Of a DNA stretch of 64,000 nucleotides, positions 49,706-57,784 are shown piece by piece. The notes beneath the pieces were generated by a model that saw nothing but the letters and a program-made list of their open reading frames with translations, made no database searches and was not told the DNA's origin. Every line of letters starts with the position of its first letter. Within the stretch, counting starts at the first letter, position 1. This DNA comes from Palsa-504 sp963834685 (GTDB taxonomy: Bacteria > Actinomycetota > Actinomycetes > Streptosporangiales > Streptosporangiaceae): positions 62,001 through 126,000 of the forward strand of contig CAWICW010000015.1 of the NCBI GenBank assembly GCA_963834685.1, in the 5' to 3' direction. The position numbers were made by a program, and so were the translations under genes.

Positions 49706-52167
49706 GACAACGCGGCGCGGATCTTGGCGACCAGGTCCCTGGCGTCGGCGGTGAGCAGGCGGAGGTCACCGTCGTGGGCGACGTGGGCGCCCTTGTTCAG
49801 GGCCCGGTAGGTGTCCGCGTAGCGGTGACCCCAGGAGTTGAGCTTTGGCAGTACTTCGCCGCCTTTGGACGCGTCGCCGGTCAGGGCTAGGGCGGCGAGG
49901 GGGTTCAGGCGGACGCGGGCGGCCTCCAGATCGTCATCGATCTCGTCGTGGCGGCGGCCGGCGCGTAGCTGCTGGCGCCAGATCGCCTCGGTGAAGGCGG
50001 CCTCCACGGCGGTTCGGCACAGTACCGGGACGACGCGGGCCGCCACCTCGGACGGCACTGAACCATCTGCGGCCAGCGCTGCGGCGTCCCGCAGGGCCTG
50101 GTCGACCGGATCCAAACTGGTCCGTATCTGGACGGCGGAGCCGGGTCGACGAGTCACTTCCAAGATGGAGGCTGGGATGCTCAGGTGGCGGACGGCCTGC
50201 GCCAGGCGGTTGTCGTGGGTGAAAACGATCACCTGCCTGCCGGACGCGGTGCTTTCCAGGACGCGGGCGAGGCCGTCGACCTTGGCCGGGTCCATCGCCT
50301 GGACCGGGTCGTCGATGACGAGGAAACGGAACGGGCTGGCGGGCAGGGTCGCGCGGGGCAGGAAGACGCTCAGGGCCAGCGCATTGACCTCGCCCTGGCT
50401 CATGACACCGAGTGCGGAGCCTGGGGCGCCGTCGACGCTCACGTCGAGCTCGACGCGCCGCTGGGTGGCCGAACCGGCCAGCCGGATGGCGCCCAGGTCC
50501 ACGTTGCTCTCCTGGCGGAGCATCCGCCAGATGGCCCGGGCCTGTTCGGCGAGCGGGGCGAGACGCTCGTTGCGGATGTCGTCGGTGGCGGCCTTCAGCC
50601 ACGTCTCGGCCGCCTTGATCATGGGTACCGAGGCCGTGCCGTCAAGCGCCGTGGCCGCGTCGGCGCACCAGGACGCCACCTCGGCGGCAACCGGGGCCCA
50701 CCTGTCCTCCCGGCGGGCGAACTCGGCGGAGGCCAGGTCAAAAAGGGTACGGATTGCAACCGTGAACGGCGTTATCTCCTGGCCCAGGTGATCGGCCAGA
50801 GCACGCAGCCCGGCCGGGCCGGGCGCCGCCCCCGTATCGGGCAGGCTCGCCCATCGTTGCCAGGCGGCCCGGGCCGGGCCGGTGTCGACGCCTGGAAGGG
50901 GCGGTTCGGCCAGGAGCACCGCCGGCATAGGCTGCATCAGCGCGGCCGCCCGCTGCCTGGCGTCAGCCGCGGCCCGTTCGGCGGATTCTGCTGCTTTCGC
51001 CTCCTGGTGGAGCCTGTCTACCGCCTCTTCGGTGGCCTGCCGCCATTGCGTGGTCAGGGCACCGGGCCGCCCGCATACGGGGCAATTACCGTCGCCGTGC
51101 GCGTCATGGTGCTGCAGCGCGGCGGTCAGCAGTCCGGCCAGCGCTCGCGCCTGGCCAGCGGGCGAGCCAGCGGCGGCATCTAGTCCGGCCGCGGCGTCGC
51201 TGAGCGCCTCCGCGATCTCGTGGACATCGGCTTCGGCCGGGACGGCGAGCTGGGCCAGGCGGCGAAGCCGGTCGAGCTCACTGCTTTCGGCTGCCATCGG
51301 GGCGCTGGTCGCCGCCGACCGGGCGGCGGCCAGGTCCCAGGTGCGCCCGGACAGAGCGCGGCGGCACGTCCCGGCGCGCTCGTCGTCGGCCGCTTCCAGC
51401 CGCGCCAGCAAGCCGGGCAGCCGCTTCTTGACCTCGGCAAGCGCGGCCTCACGTGCCTTGCGGGCTTGCGCCAACCTGGCGGCCGCCAGCGTGAGGTCCT
51501 CCAGGCCGAGGACCGAGGCGAGGAGTTCGTACAGGCCAGAGGGGACGCCGAAGAATGCTTCCAGCTCGCTGTGGGACAGGAACGGACGGTAGTCGGTTAG
51601 GGCCGAGGTCCAGCCAAGGCGTTCGATGCCGGCCTGCTTCTCGGCTGCGACCTGCGCCGTTACCGAGGACCCGGCGAAGTCCGCGCCCGGCGGCCATGTC
51701 CGTTGCACCTTGGCCGGGCCGACGCCTTCGATGACGAACTCTGCCGTGATCCGCGCCTGGTCCGGGCAGTGCATGCTGCGCCAGCCCTGTTTCCAGATGG
51801 CCGACAGCTTTTCCCAGCGTCTCAGGTTCCCGGTGAGCAGCACTTCGAGTGCCTCGGCAAAGCTTGACTTGCCGCTGCCGTTGCGCCCGACGACCAGAGT
51901 CAGCCCGGGGCGCGGCGTCACCCTTAAGGTCGCGGGTGGCCCGATCCCGCGGAATCCGCTAACCGTCAGCGATTGCAGGTAGGCGCCTGCTGGTGTCGGA
52001 GCAGTCGCTATATCCGTGGTCTTCGAGCGCGGCTGCGTTTGGCCGCCCAGCTGAGCCGACAAGCTCTCGTCGTCTTCGAGAGCGGCCAGCAGGAGATCAA
52101 CTGCCTGCTCCGGGAGAGGGAATTCCTCCAGACGCCGCAGGACGATCCCAAGCAGCACGTCGTCCAT
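49702..52167 (-). CDS. Rad50/SMC-like ABC ATPase with CxxC hook
   Basis: 821 residues. Walker A GRNGSGKSSFAEALE near residues 91-104 after LQSLTVSGFRGIG; coiled-coil arms rich in Ala/Glu/Arg; a CPVCG hook (about 361-365) as in Rad50; returning arm; ABC signature MSQGEVNALALSVFL near 588; Walker B FRFLVIDDPVQAMDP near 614; H-loop VIVFTHDNRL near 646. The C-terminal 150 residues are a helical add-on (VLCRTAVEAAFTEAIWRQQL, ALNKGAHVAHDGDLRLL). It leads an operon with a short coupled gene and a HNH nuclease, the layout of ATP-driven anti-phage modules. Confidence 0.88.
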   Translation of the reverse strand: MDDVLLGIVLRRLEEFPLPEQAVDLLLAALEDDESLSAQLGGQTQPRSKTTDIATAPTPAGAYLQSLTVSGFRGIGPPATLRVTPRPGLTLVVGRNGSGKSSFAEALEVLLTGNLRRWEKLSAIWKQGWRSMHCPDQARITAEFVIEGVGPAKVQRTWPPGADFAGSSVTAQVAAEKQAGIERLGWTSALTDYRPFLSHSELEAFFGVPSGLYELLASVLGLEDLTLAAARLAQARKAREAALAEVKKRLPGLLARLEAADDERAGTCRRALSGRTWDLAAARSAATSAPMAAESSELDRLRRLAQLAVPAEADVHEIAEALSDAAAGLDAAAGSPAGQARALAGLLTAALQHHDAHGDGNCPVCGRPGALTTQWRQATEEAVDRLHQEAKAAESAERAAADARQRAAALMQPMPAVLLAEPPLPGVDTGPARAAWQRWASLPDTGAAPGPAGLRALADHLGQEITPFTVAIRTLFDLASAEFARREDRWAPVAAEVASWCADAATALDGTASVPMIKAAETWLKAATDDIRNERLAPLAEQARAIWRMLRQESNVDLGAIRLAGSATQRRVELDVSVDGAPGSALGVMSQGEVNALALSVFLPRATLPASPFRFLVIDDPVQAMDPAKVDGLARVLESTASGRQVIVFTHDNRLAQAVRHLSIPASILEVTRRPGSAVQIRTSLDPVDQALRDAAALAADGSVPSEVAARVVPVLCRTAVEAAFTEAIWRQQLRAGRRHDEIDDDLEAARVRLNPLAALALTGDASKGGEVLPKLNSWGHRYADTYRALNKGAHVAHDGDLRLLTADARDLVAKIRAALS

Positions 52168-52228
52168 GCACCTTGCTTATCACGAATCTGGCCCGGCCGC
52201 ACGGCGCGGTGAATTCCGGCGAATTCGC

Positions 52229-52261
52229 TCGTATATACGACGGTCGTGAACAGACTCGCAA
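52229..52261 (-). promoter_or_regulatory. Promoter and palindrome upstream of ATPase operon
   Basis: Minus strand TTGCGA (52256-52261), 18-base spacer, TATATA (52232-52237). The -10 lies within the perfect 12-bp palindrome TCGTATATACGA (52229-52240). About 62 bases upstream of the ATPase start. Confidence 0.5.
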
Positions 52262-52550
52262 TAGACACATCACCGCAATGGTAATGAACAGGGACAAATG
52301 CCAAAATCGAGGGCAGGCGCATTCCTTTGGATGATGGCGATCCGCGGAAGTAGGGGGCTTGCGCGGCCGCCCAGGGAGCCTGCAACTACGCCAACGCGGG
52401 ATGCGGGCGGTGCGGAGGGTGTCCGAGCTGGTCATGACTGGCTCAAAAGGTTACTTTCAAAGTGGGTTACGACGATATTTGAAGAATGTTAACGTCTGTG
52501 GCCGATTGTGATGGCAAGGCGTGTTCTTCACATCCCGAGGAGGGATCTTC
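52262..52550. other. Intergenic between divergent ATPase and propeller genes
   Basis: No gene seen. A/T content rises around 52250-52310 and 52450-52520, consistent with divergent promoters; GAGGAGGGA before 52551 is the ribosome site of the next gene. Confidence 0.4.
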
Positions 52551-53576
52551 ATGACACGCGTCACACGATGGTGCACGCTGGCGGGAATCACGGCCGGGCT
52601 GGTGGGGCTGACCGTCCCGGCGTCCGCCGCGACCGGCTGGACGGTGGTCACACCGCCCGCCTCGACGGCCGGTGCCGAACTCACCGGGTCGTACGCCCTT
52701 TCCGACACCGACGCCTGGGTGGTCGGTGGGCCCGGAAGCGCTAGTAAGGCCCCGGTCGCGCTGAACTGGAACGGCACCGCCTGGTCGCCGGTGCCCACCC
52801 CCACGCCCTCGGGCAGCACCCCCGAATGGGCGCTTAAGTCCGTCGCGGCCAGCAGCGCGAGCGACGCATGGGCCGTCGGGGAGCAGAGTTCGGGAACGAA
52901 AATTCACGACTCGCTCTACGAACACTGGAACGGCACGGCGTGGTCGGTCGTTGCCGGACCCGACGAAGGCATCCTCGACGCAGTCCTCGACTTCAGCCCG
53001 GCGAACGCCTGGGCGTTCGCCGACTTCTCCGTCCTGCACTGGAACGGGACCGCGTGGTCGGTCGTTTCCGGTGCTCTCCCCGCCCTCGCGGTGAGCGCGG
53101 ACGGCCCCGACGACATCTGGGGCATCTACCGAAATGATCAGGTGACCCACTACAACGGCACCTCCTGGAGCGTCTACACCCTGTCGGGACCGAGCGGCAC
53201 CGCCTTCGAAAGCGTGGAGGCGCTCTCGCCGACCGACGTGTGGGCGGGGGGAACCAACGGCACCGGCCCCCTCCTCGAGCACTTCAACGGGACGTCGTGG
53301 CAAGTGACGTCGACGCCGTCCAGTTTCTCGGGCGCCGGCGTGCTCGCGATGACCGCGAAATCGGACTCCGACGTCTGGATCTTCAGCGTGCACAACCCCC
53401 TGACCCAGGCAGTGCTGCTCGCCAACTGGAACGGCTCGTCGTGGACAACCTCGCCGAGCCCGATTCCAGCAGATAGTTCGGTCTCGATCGGCTCGGCGGC
53501 CAGCAGCCCCAGCCACGTCTGGCTGTTCGGCACCGACGACACCACCGGCGAGCCCATGATCCTGAGCCACTCCTGA
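52551..53576 (+). CDS. Secreted beta-propeller-like repeat protein
   Basis: 341 residues; GAGGAGG lies 10 bases before ATG 52551. A Sec signal peptide MTRVTRWCTLAGITAGLVG ends at VPASA|AT. The mature part has about six repeats of the form DAWAVG...LEHWNGTAWSVV (VALNWNGTAWSPV, YEHWNGTAWSVV, VLHWNGTAWSVV, VTHYNGTSWSVY, LEHFNGTSWQVT, LANWNGSSWTTS), each with S--D-W--G between. Such repeats build extracellular propellers. No catalytic residues seen; likely a binding or surface protein. Confidence 0.82.
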   Translation: MTRVTRWCTLAGITAGLVGLTVPASAATGWTVVTPPASTAGAELTGSYALSDTDAWVVGGPGSASKAPVALNWNGTAWSPVPTPTPSGSTPEWALKSVAASSASDAWAVGEQSSGTKIHDSLYEHWNGTAWSVVAGPDEGILDAVLDFSPANAWAFADFSVLHWNGTAWSVVSGALPALAVSADGPDDIWGIYRNDQVTHYNGTSWSVYTLSGPSGTAFESVEALSPTDVWAGGTNGTGPLLEHFNGTSWQVTSTPSSFSGAGVLAMTAKSDSDVWIFSVHNPLTQAVLLANWNGSSWTTSPSPIPADSSVSIGSAASSPSHVWLFGTDDTTGEPMILSHS

Positions 53577-53613
53577 CTACTCGCGGCGGCTGGCCGGGCC
53601 GAAGGGTCTCCGG

Positions 53614-55089
53614 CTATCCGTCGCTCGCTGCCTTCCAGCTGGGTTTGCGGAGGCGGTCCATCAGGAACGGCGGGAGAAGGCCGATGAGGAGGATCCCGCC
53701 CAGTATCTCCAGGGTGTACTTGAGCGGGTTCAAATGACTGAACTGCGACGGCGGGATGAACCCGATCACGAACGCGGCGACGGACGAGACGGTGCCGAGC
53801 ACACACAGCAGGCCCAGCGCCGGGACTCGGTAGCTGCGTGAACGACCCGGTTGCGAATGGCGCAGCTTGATCGCGGCGATGAACATCAGCACGTACATGA
53901 TCAGGTATACCTGCGTGGCCAGCACGGTGAAGATCCAGAAAGCGTGCGAGACGCTCGGGATGAACGCGTACAGCACGGCGATGAGGGTAATCACGACGCC
54001 CTCCGTGGCGATGATGCGCACCTCGATGCCGTAGCGGTTGACCTTCTGGAAGTAAGGCGGCAGGTACCCGTACCTGCGCCCGATCAGGAGCAGGCCCTCG
54101 GACGGGCCGTCCAGCCAGGAAATCATCCCGGCGAGCGCTCCGACGGCCAGGGCGATCGCGATCACCGGCACGGCGAACCCGAGGCCGAAACGGTTGAACA
54201 GGCTGCTGAAGGCCTGCATCACGCCGACTGTGAAGCTGATCTTGGCCGACGGGATCACCCAGGAGATGGCCAGCGTCGGGCCGATGAAGACGGCTAGGAC
54301 CAGCGCCATGGCCAGGAAGATGGACCTCGGGTACTCGCGGGCCGGATTCTTCAGTTCGTTGACGTGCACGGCGTTGACTTCAACGCCGGCGTAGGTGAAG
54401 AAGCTGTTGACGACCAGGACGATGCTGGCCAGCCCGTTCCACGCCGGCAGGAGGTGGCGGGCCGTCATCGGCGCGACCGGGTGGTGCCCCTGGACCAGAT
54501 AGGCCACGCCGAGCCCAAGGAGGATCGCGGCCGGGATCAGCGTCCCGATCCCGGTCCCCCGCGACCCGAGCCTGGCCACGAGCGTCGGCCCGAATGAGCA
54601 GAGCAGGACGCCGCCCCAGAACAGGACCATGATGACGACGGCGGTGTAGACACCGTTGCTGGCCAGGCCGGGGTCGAAGGGGTAGGCGAGTGTATCGGCG
54701 ACATAGGCGAGCAGAGCAGGGTAGAAGAAGATCGTCTGGGCGAACTCGCACCACACCGCGAGCAGCCCCATCGGGGCGGAGATGCCCTGGCTCACCCAGT
54801 TGTAGACGCCGCCCGACCACCCGGAGGCCAGCTCCGCGGCGACCAGCGACACCGGCACCAGGAACACGAGCGCGGGCAGCACGTACAGGAACACCGAGGC
54901 GAGCCCGACGACCGCCAGGGCCGACGCCGACCCGAGGTTCCCGACCGATCCCACGGTCAGCAGGGCCAGCGCGGTCCAGCTGATCAGTTTCGGCGCCGAC
55001 GGGTGCGCGGCCGGCTGCGCCGGGCTGGGAGCCGGAGCGCTGGCTTTGGCGAGCGTTGCTCGCGGATGCCGACGCCTTCGGATGAACAT
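53614..55089 (-). CDS. APC-superfamily amino acid permease
   Basis: 491 residues, about 12 helices. After a basic Pro/Ala leader: LISWTALALLTVGSVGNLGSASALAVVGLASVF (helix 1 with the GSVGN break), PVSLVAAELASGWSGGVYNWVSQGISAPMGL (the E-SGG-Y-W loop), and later EVNAVHVNELKNPAREYPRSI. The pattern fits the glutamate/GABA-antiporter-like branch (GadC/YjeM type). Substrate unproven. An exceptional inverted repeat lies 23 bases upstream of the start. Confidence 0.87.
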   Translation of the reverse strand: MFIRRRRHPRATLAKASAPAPSPAQPAAHPSAPKLISWTALALLTVGSVGNLGSASALAVVGLASVFLYVLPALVFLVPVSLVAAELASGWSGGVYNWVSQGISAPMGLLAVWCEFAQTIFFYPALLAYVADTLAYPFDPGLASNGVYTAVVIMVLFWGGVLLCSFGPTLVARLGSRGTGIGTLIPAAILLGLGVAYLVQGHHPVAPMTARHLLPAWNGLASIVLVVNSFFTYAGVEVNAVHVNELKNPAREYPRSIFLAMALVLAVFIGPTLAISWVIPSAKISFTVGVMQAFSSLFNRFGLGFAVPVIAIALAVGALAGMISWLDGPSEGLLLIGRRYGYLPPYFQKVNRYGIEVRIIATEGVVITLIAVLYAFIPSVSHAFWIFTVLATQVYLIMYVLMFIAAIKLRHSQPGRSRSYRVPALGLLCVLGTVSSVAAFVIGFIPPSQFSHLNPLKYTLEILGGILLIGLLPPFLMDRLRKPSWKAASDG

Positions 55090-55111
55090 GACGAATCCCG
55101 GTGGGACGGTT

Positions 55112-55146
55112 GACCGTATAGAACGTAGGCAACGTTCTACACGGTC
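55112..55146. promoter_or_regulatory. 15-bp inverted repeat upstream of permease
   Basis: Left arm GACCGTATAGAACGT (55112-55126), loop AGGCA, right arm ACGTTCTACACGGTC (55132-55146); 14 of 15 pairs match. Inner TAGAACGT/ACGTTCTA is perfect. Either an operator for an unlinked regulator or a hairpin in the leader. Confidence 0.6.
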
Positions 55147-55234
55147 CGGCAGATCCGATCGACGGCAGCCTTGGGCCGCACGCAGGTGCTAGGCCTCTGG
55201 GACGAGCTCGGCGGAGACGTGGCTGGGCGGCGCG

Positions 55235-55390
55235 TCAGGAAACCGACACGGTCATCTTGCCGCCGACCTGGCCTGACTCCATTACCCGGTGCGCCTCGAC
55301 GATGTCGTCGAAGCTGAAGACCCTGGCGGGCTTGGCCTGGTAGATGCCGTTTTCGGCGTTGCCGATCAGCTGGGTGAGCGGGAACGCCGC
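55235..55390 (-). pseudogene. 3' fragment of zinc-type dehydrogenase/quinone oxidoreductase
   Basis: FPLTQLIGNAENGIYQAKPARVFSFDDIVEAHRVMESGQVGGKMTVSV is cut at about 55390; the part ARVFSFDDIVEAHRVMES with GGK is the C-terminal end of MDR-superfamily NADPH:quinone oxidoreductases. The remaining 270 or so residues are absent. Just beyond, the plus strand reads LFTDEELDIARQRLDQLGYR and a stop, apparently from another gene end, so two fragments meet here. Confidence 0.6.
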
Positions 55391-55602
55391 GGTGCTCATC
55401 CGGTCAAAGTTCGCGAGCCTCTTCACCGACGAGGAGCTCGACATCGCGCGCCAGCGCCTGGACCAGCTTGGCTATCGCTGACCGTGTAGTTGCGCTGCGT
55501 CCGCCGGAGCTAGCGCGGTGGCTTCGACCAGCGGATCTTCCTCGAATACGTCGAGCAGGTCGGCTGAATACCGCGCGGGCGCTGACCAAATCTGAACGGC
55601 CT

Positions 55603-55679
55603 GAACCACGGCCCGTTCGGTGAAAAAGAACTTTTCAATCCTGAACGGGCACTGGCCCTACGGTCCGAGCCGGGCGATG
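55603..55679 (+). repeat. CCGTTCGG palindromic element, copy 4 (long form)
   Basis: 77 bases highly similar to 59285-59360; the last 37 bases (from GAACGGGCACTGG to GCCGGGCGATG) are identical. Internal inverted repeat CCCGTTC (55612) / GAACGGG (55643-55649) around GAAAAAGAACTTTTC. Confidence 0.8.
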
Positions 55680-55711
55680 TAGCGCGCCCGGCCTGCCGTA
55701 GGCCTCGCGGG

Positions 55712-56446
55712 CTAGGCAGCGTAGAGCTGGGGGACTTCTGGCAGCCGGACGATCCCCTCGCGGGACAGCTCGCCGCCGTCGGATCGCCCGAGCAACCAGG
55801 CCAGGAGCGCGTATTCCGGGCCGGCGATAACTGGAGATGCCGAAGTCATATCACCGACCTCGTGGACCCGGCCAGTGTCGGTGGCTTCCATGCGGACTGG
55901 CCCTGACCATCCCGGGTGACCCCTGAGCCCGGTCACCGCGCGGTCGAGGTAATCGCTGACGAACGCGGCCGGCCAGTCCTGGGGCCGGTAGCCGATGTCC
56001 AGGTCCACGTGGTGGACAAGAACCTCGCCGAGTCGCATCGGCGCGATCAAGGCCGCGTCCGTTTCGTGTCCCGTGGTCCAGCGCACCGTCCGCTGCCAGG
56101 CCTGCGTCGGCATCCCGTCCGCCGCGGCGGTAAACCCGTCCGCTGAGCTGCGCACATCCGCGACGAGCGCCGTCGCCGGGCGGCCGGCGCCCTGCTCAAT
56201 CGCCGCTGCCCGCGCCGCTACGCTCTCGTATTCGTAACTCGGCACACCGGTCCGCGCCCAGTCCAGGAGCCGGGTTCCGCCTTCCGCGTTGCGGGCCAGG
56301 TGCGTCAGCACGTGTCCCCGCGTCCATCCGGGGAGGGGCGACGGCGCCCGGACGTCCGCATCCGACAGACCGCCGATCGAGCCGATGAGGTCCGCTGTCG
56401 CGGACCGGAGCTGACGCAGGTATCCATCGGGGGTTACCGATCCCAC
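55712..56446 (-). CDS. Maleylpyruvate isomerase-family (mycothiol-dependent) protein
   Basis: 244 residues, DinB/MDMPI fold. SPLPGWTRGHVLTHLARNAEGGTRLLDWA carries the first metal-ligand His; later IAPMRLGEVLVHHVDLDIGYRP contains the E and H-x-x-x-D ligands; residues 190-235 form the small C-terminal MDMPI domain (GPEYALLAWLLGR). Members include maleylpyruvate isomerase in aromatic degradation, but most actinobacterial copies are generic mycothiol S-transferases. It lies 6 bases downstream of the TetR gene, so co-transcribed. Confidence 0.88.
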   Translation of the reverse strand: MGSVTPDGYLRQLRSATADLIGSIGGLSDADVRAPSPLPGWTRGHVLTHLARNAEGGTRLLDWARTGVPSYEYESVAARAAAIEQGAGRPATALVADVRSSADGFTAAADGMPTQAWQRTVRWTTGHETDAALIAPMRLGEVLVHHVDLDIGYRPQDWPAAFVSDYLDRAVTGLRGHPGWSGPVRMEATDTGRVHEVGDMTSASPVIAGPEYALLAWLLGRSDGGELSREGIVRLPEVPQLYAA

Positions 56447-56452
56447 ACGCGA

Positions 56453-57202
56453 TCAACGAGCTGAGGTGGCGCGTGGATTCCCGCGCGGCGAACTCGGCAG
56501 TGATGCCTGGACGCCGTCGAGGATGCGGCGCAGGGCCGTCTCGAATGCGGTTTCCGGGTCGAGGTCTTGCGCGCGCTCGACGAACTGGCTGACTGCGGGA
56601 TAGTCGCCGCTGGCCAGGATGCGCTGTACCAGTGGGCCGTTGCGGGCGCGCCAGTCGTCCTTGGTCAGCCCGGTGCGGCGGCGTGCTTCCTCCTCTGCGT
56701 GCTCGTACAGCGTGAAGCCGGTGATGAAGGCGTTGAGGGCCGCCGCCGCGCCCGCCGCGTCGGTGATCTCGAGCCCGGCGCCGGTCAGGGCGGCGAGCGC
56801 GAACTCAAGTGGCCGCAGGAAGCCCGCCAGCACCGGCGGCCTGCTGCCCACGAGCAGGGCGGCCCAGGGGTGGGCACGCATCATGCGCCGCTGGGCGTGC
56901 GCCAGCAGGGCGAGGTCGCGGCGCCACGCGCCGCTGGGCCGTGCGGGCAGCTCGATCCGGGAATACGCCGAGTCGATCATCAGATCCAGCAGCTGCTCGC
57001 GGCTGGCGACGTGCCGGTACAGCGACATGGTCCCGGACCCGAGAGCAGCAGCGACGCGGCGCATGCTGAACGCATCGACTCCGTCCCGGTCCGCGATCGC
57101 GACGGCCGCGGCCACGATCTCCTCGCGGCTCAGCCGCTGCGCCGCGAACCGCGTCGGCGCCTGCGCAGTGTTCATCCGCTTACGTGCCTGGCCAGCCGGC
57201 AT
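56453..57202 (-). CDS. TetR-family regulator
   Basis: 249 residues from ATG 57202, preceded by AGGAGG. HTH: LSREEIVAAAVAIADRDGVDAFSMRRVAAALGSGTMSLYRHVASREQLLDLMID, recognition helix SGTMSLYRHV; the C-terminal domain is TetR_C-like. Divergent from a VOC gene across 65 bases that hold two palindromes with GTAC cores. It probably controls the VOC gene and its own operon with the MDMPI gene. Confidence 0.9.
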   Translation of the reverse strand: MPAGQARKRMNTAQAPTRFAAQRLSREEIVAAAVAIADRDGVDAFSMRRVAAALGSGTMSLYRHVASREQLLDLMIDSAYSRIELPARPSGAWRRDLALLAHAQRRMMRAHPWAALLVGSRPPVLAGFLRPLEFALAALTGAGLEITDAAGAAAALNAFITGFTLYEHAEEEARRRTGLTKDDWRARNGPLVQRILASGDYPAVSQFVERAQDLDPETAFETALRRILDGVQASLPSSPRGNPRATSAR

Positions 57203-57220
57203 CAATCCTCCTATGACGCT

Positions 57221-57250
57221 GAGTACACTGTACTCTTGCGTACGCCGTAC
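57221..57250. promoter_or_regulatory. Paired palindromic operators between TetR and VOC genes
   Basis: Perfect GAGTACACTGTACTC (57221-57235) and, 4 bases on, perfect GTACGCCGTAC (57240-57250). Both have GTAC half-sites; centre spacing is 17 bases. Confidence 0.7.
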
Positions 57251-57267
57251 CCACTTCAGGAGAAGCT

Positions 57268-57750
57268 ATGACCAGTAACACGGCATCGCCGGTCTCGGCC
57301 ATCAACCACATCGCCCTGATGACCGGGGAACTGGACCGTCTCGCCGATTTCTACGCCACCATCTTCGGCGCGCAGATCCTGGCCCGGTCGGAAGGCACCC
57401 CGCGCAAATGCTTCCTCCAGCTCACCCCCGCCACCAGCCTGCACCTGTTCGAGGTAGGCCCGGAACGAGCCCGCAGCGCCGACGACCACGCCTTCGACCC
57501 GGGATCGATCAACCACTTCGCGCTCGAGGCCCGCGATCCCGGAGAATTCGTCCGCATCCGGGCCAGCCTGATCCAAGCGGGCCGCACGGATGAGACGGTG
57601 TATGACGCGACCGATCTTTACACGGTCTTCGCCACCGACCCCGACGGGCTGTTCATCGAGCTGATCCTGCGCAAGGTAACCGGATGGGATCCGCCGTTCG
57701 CAACCAAGCCGTTCAGGGGCCTCGGCCAGCCTGCCGTTCCGAACGCCTGA
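57268..57750 (+). CDS. VOC-family protein
   Basis: 160 residues; AGGAGAAG precedes the ATG. Two half-repeats: INHIALMTGELDRLADFYATIFGAQIL with a first-strand His, then SINHFALEARDPGEFVRIRASLIQAGRTDE and FATDPDGLFIELIL with a second His and the final Glu, giving the glyoxalase H/E metal-ligand set. Likely a dioxygenase/isomerase-like or resistance protein. Its promoter region holds the paired palindromes, so it is the probable target of the divergent TetR. Confidence 0.87.
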   Translation: MTSNTASPVSAINHIALMTGELDRLADFYATIFGAQILARSEGTPRKCFLQLTPATSLHLFEVGPERARSADDHAFDPGSINHFALEARDPGEFVRIRASLIQAGRTDETVYDATDLYTVFATDPDGLFIELILRKVTGWDPPFATKPFRGLGQPAVPNA

Positions 57751-57784
57751 TACCTGCCCATCCACGCCGGCGATTGTCAGACGC

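Noticed and set aside
48298..52167. Dnd/Ssp phosphorothioation system
   Set aside because: None of the cysteine desulfurase, DndC- or DndD-type partner genes are present. The ATPase is closer to general Rad50-like proteins than provably DndD, and only the nuclease hints at sulfur-modified DNA.
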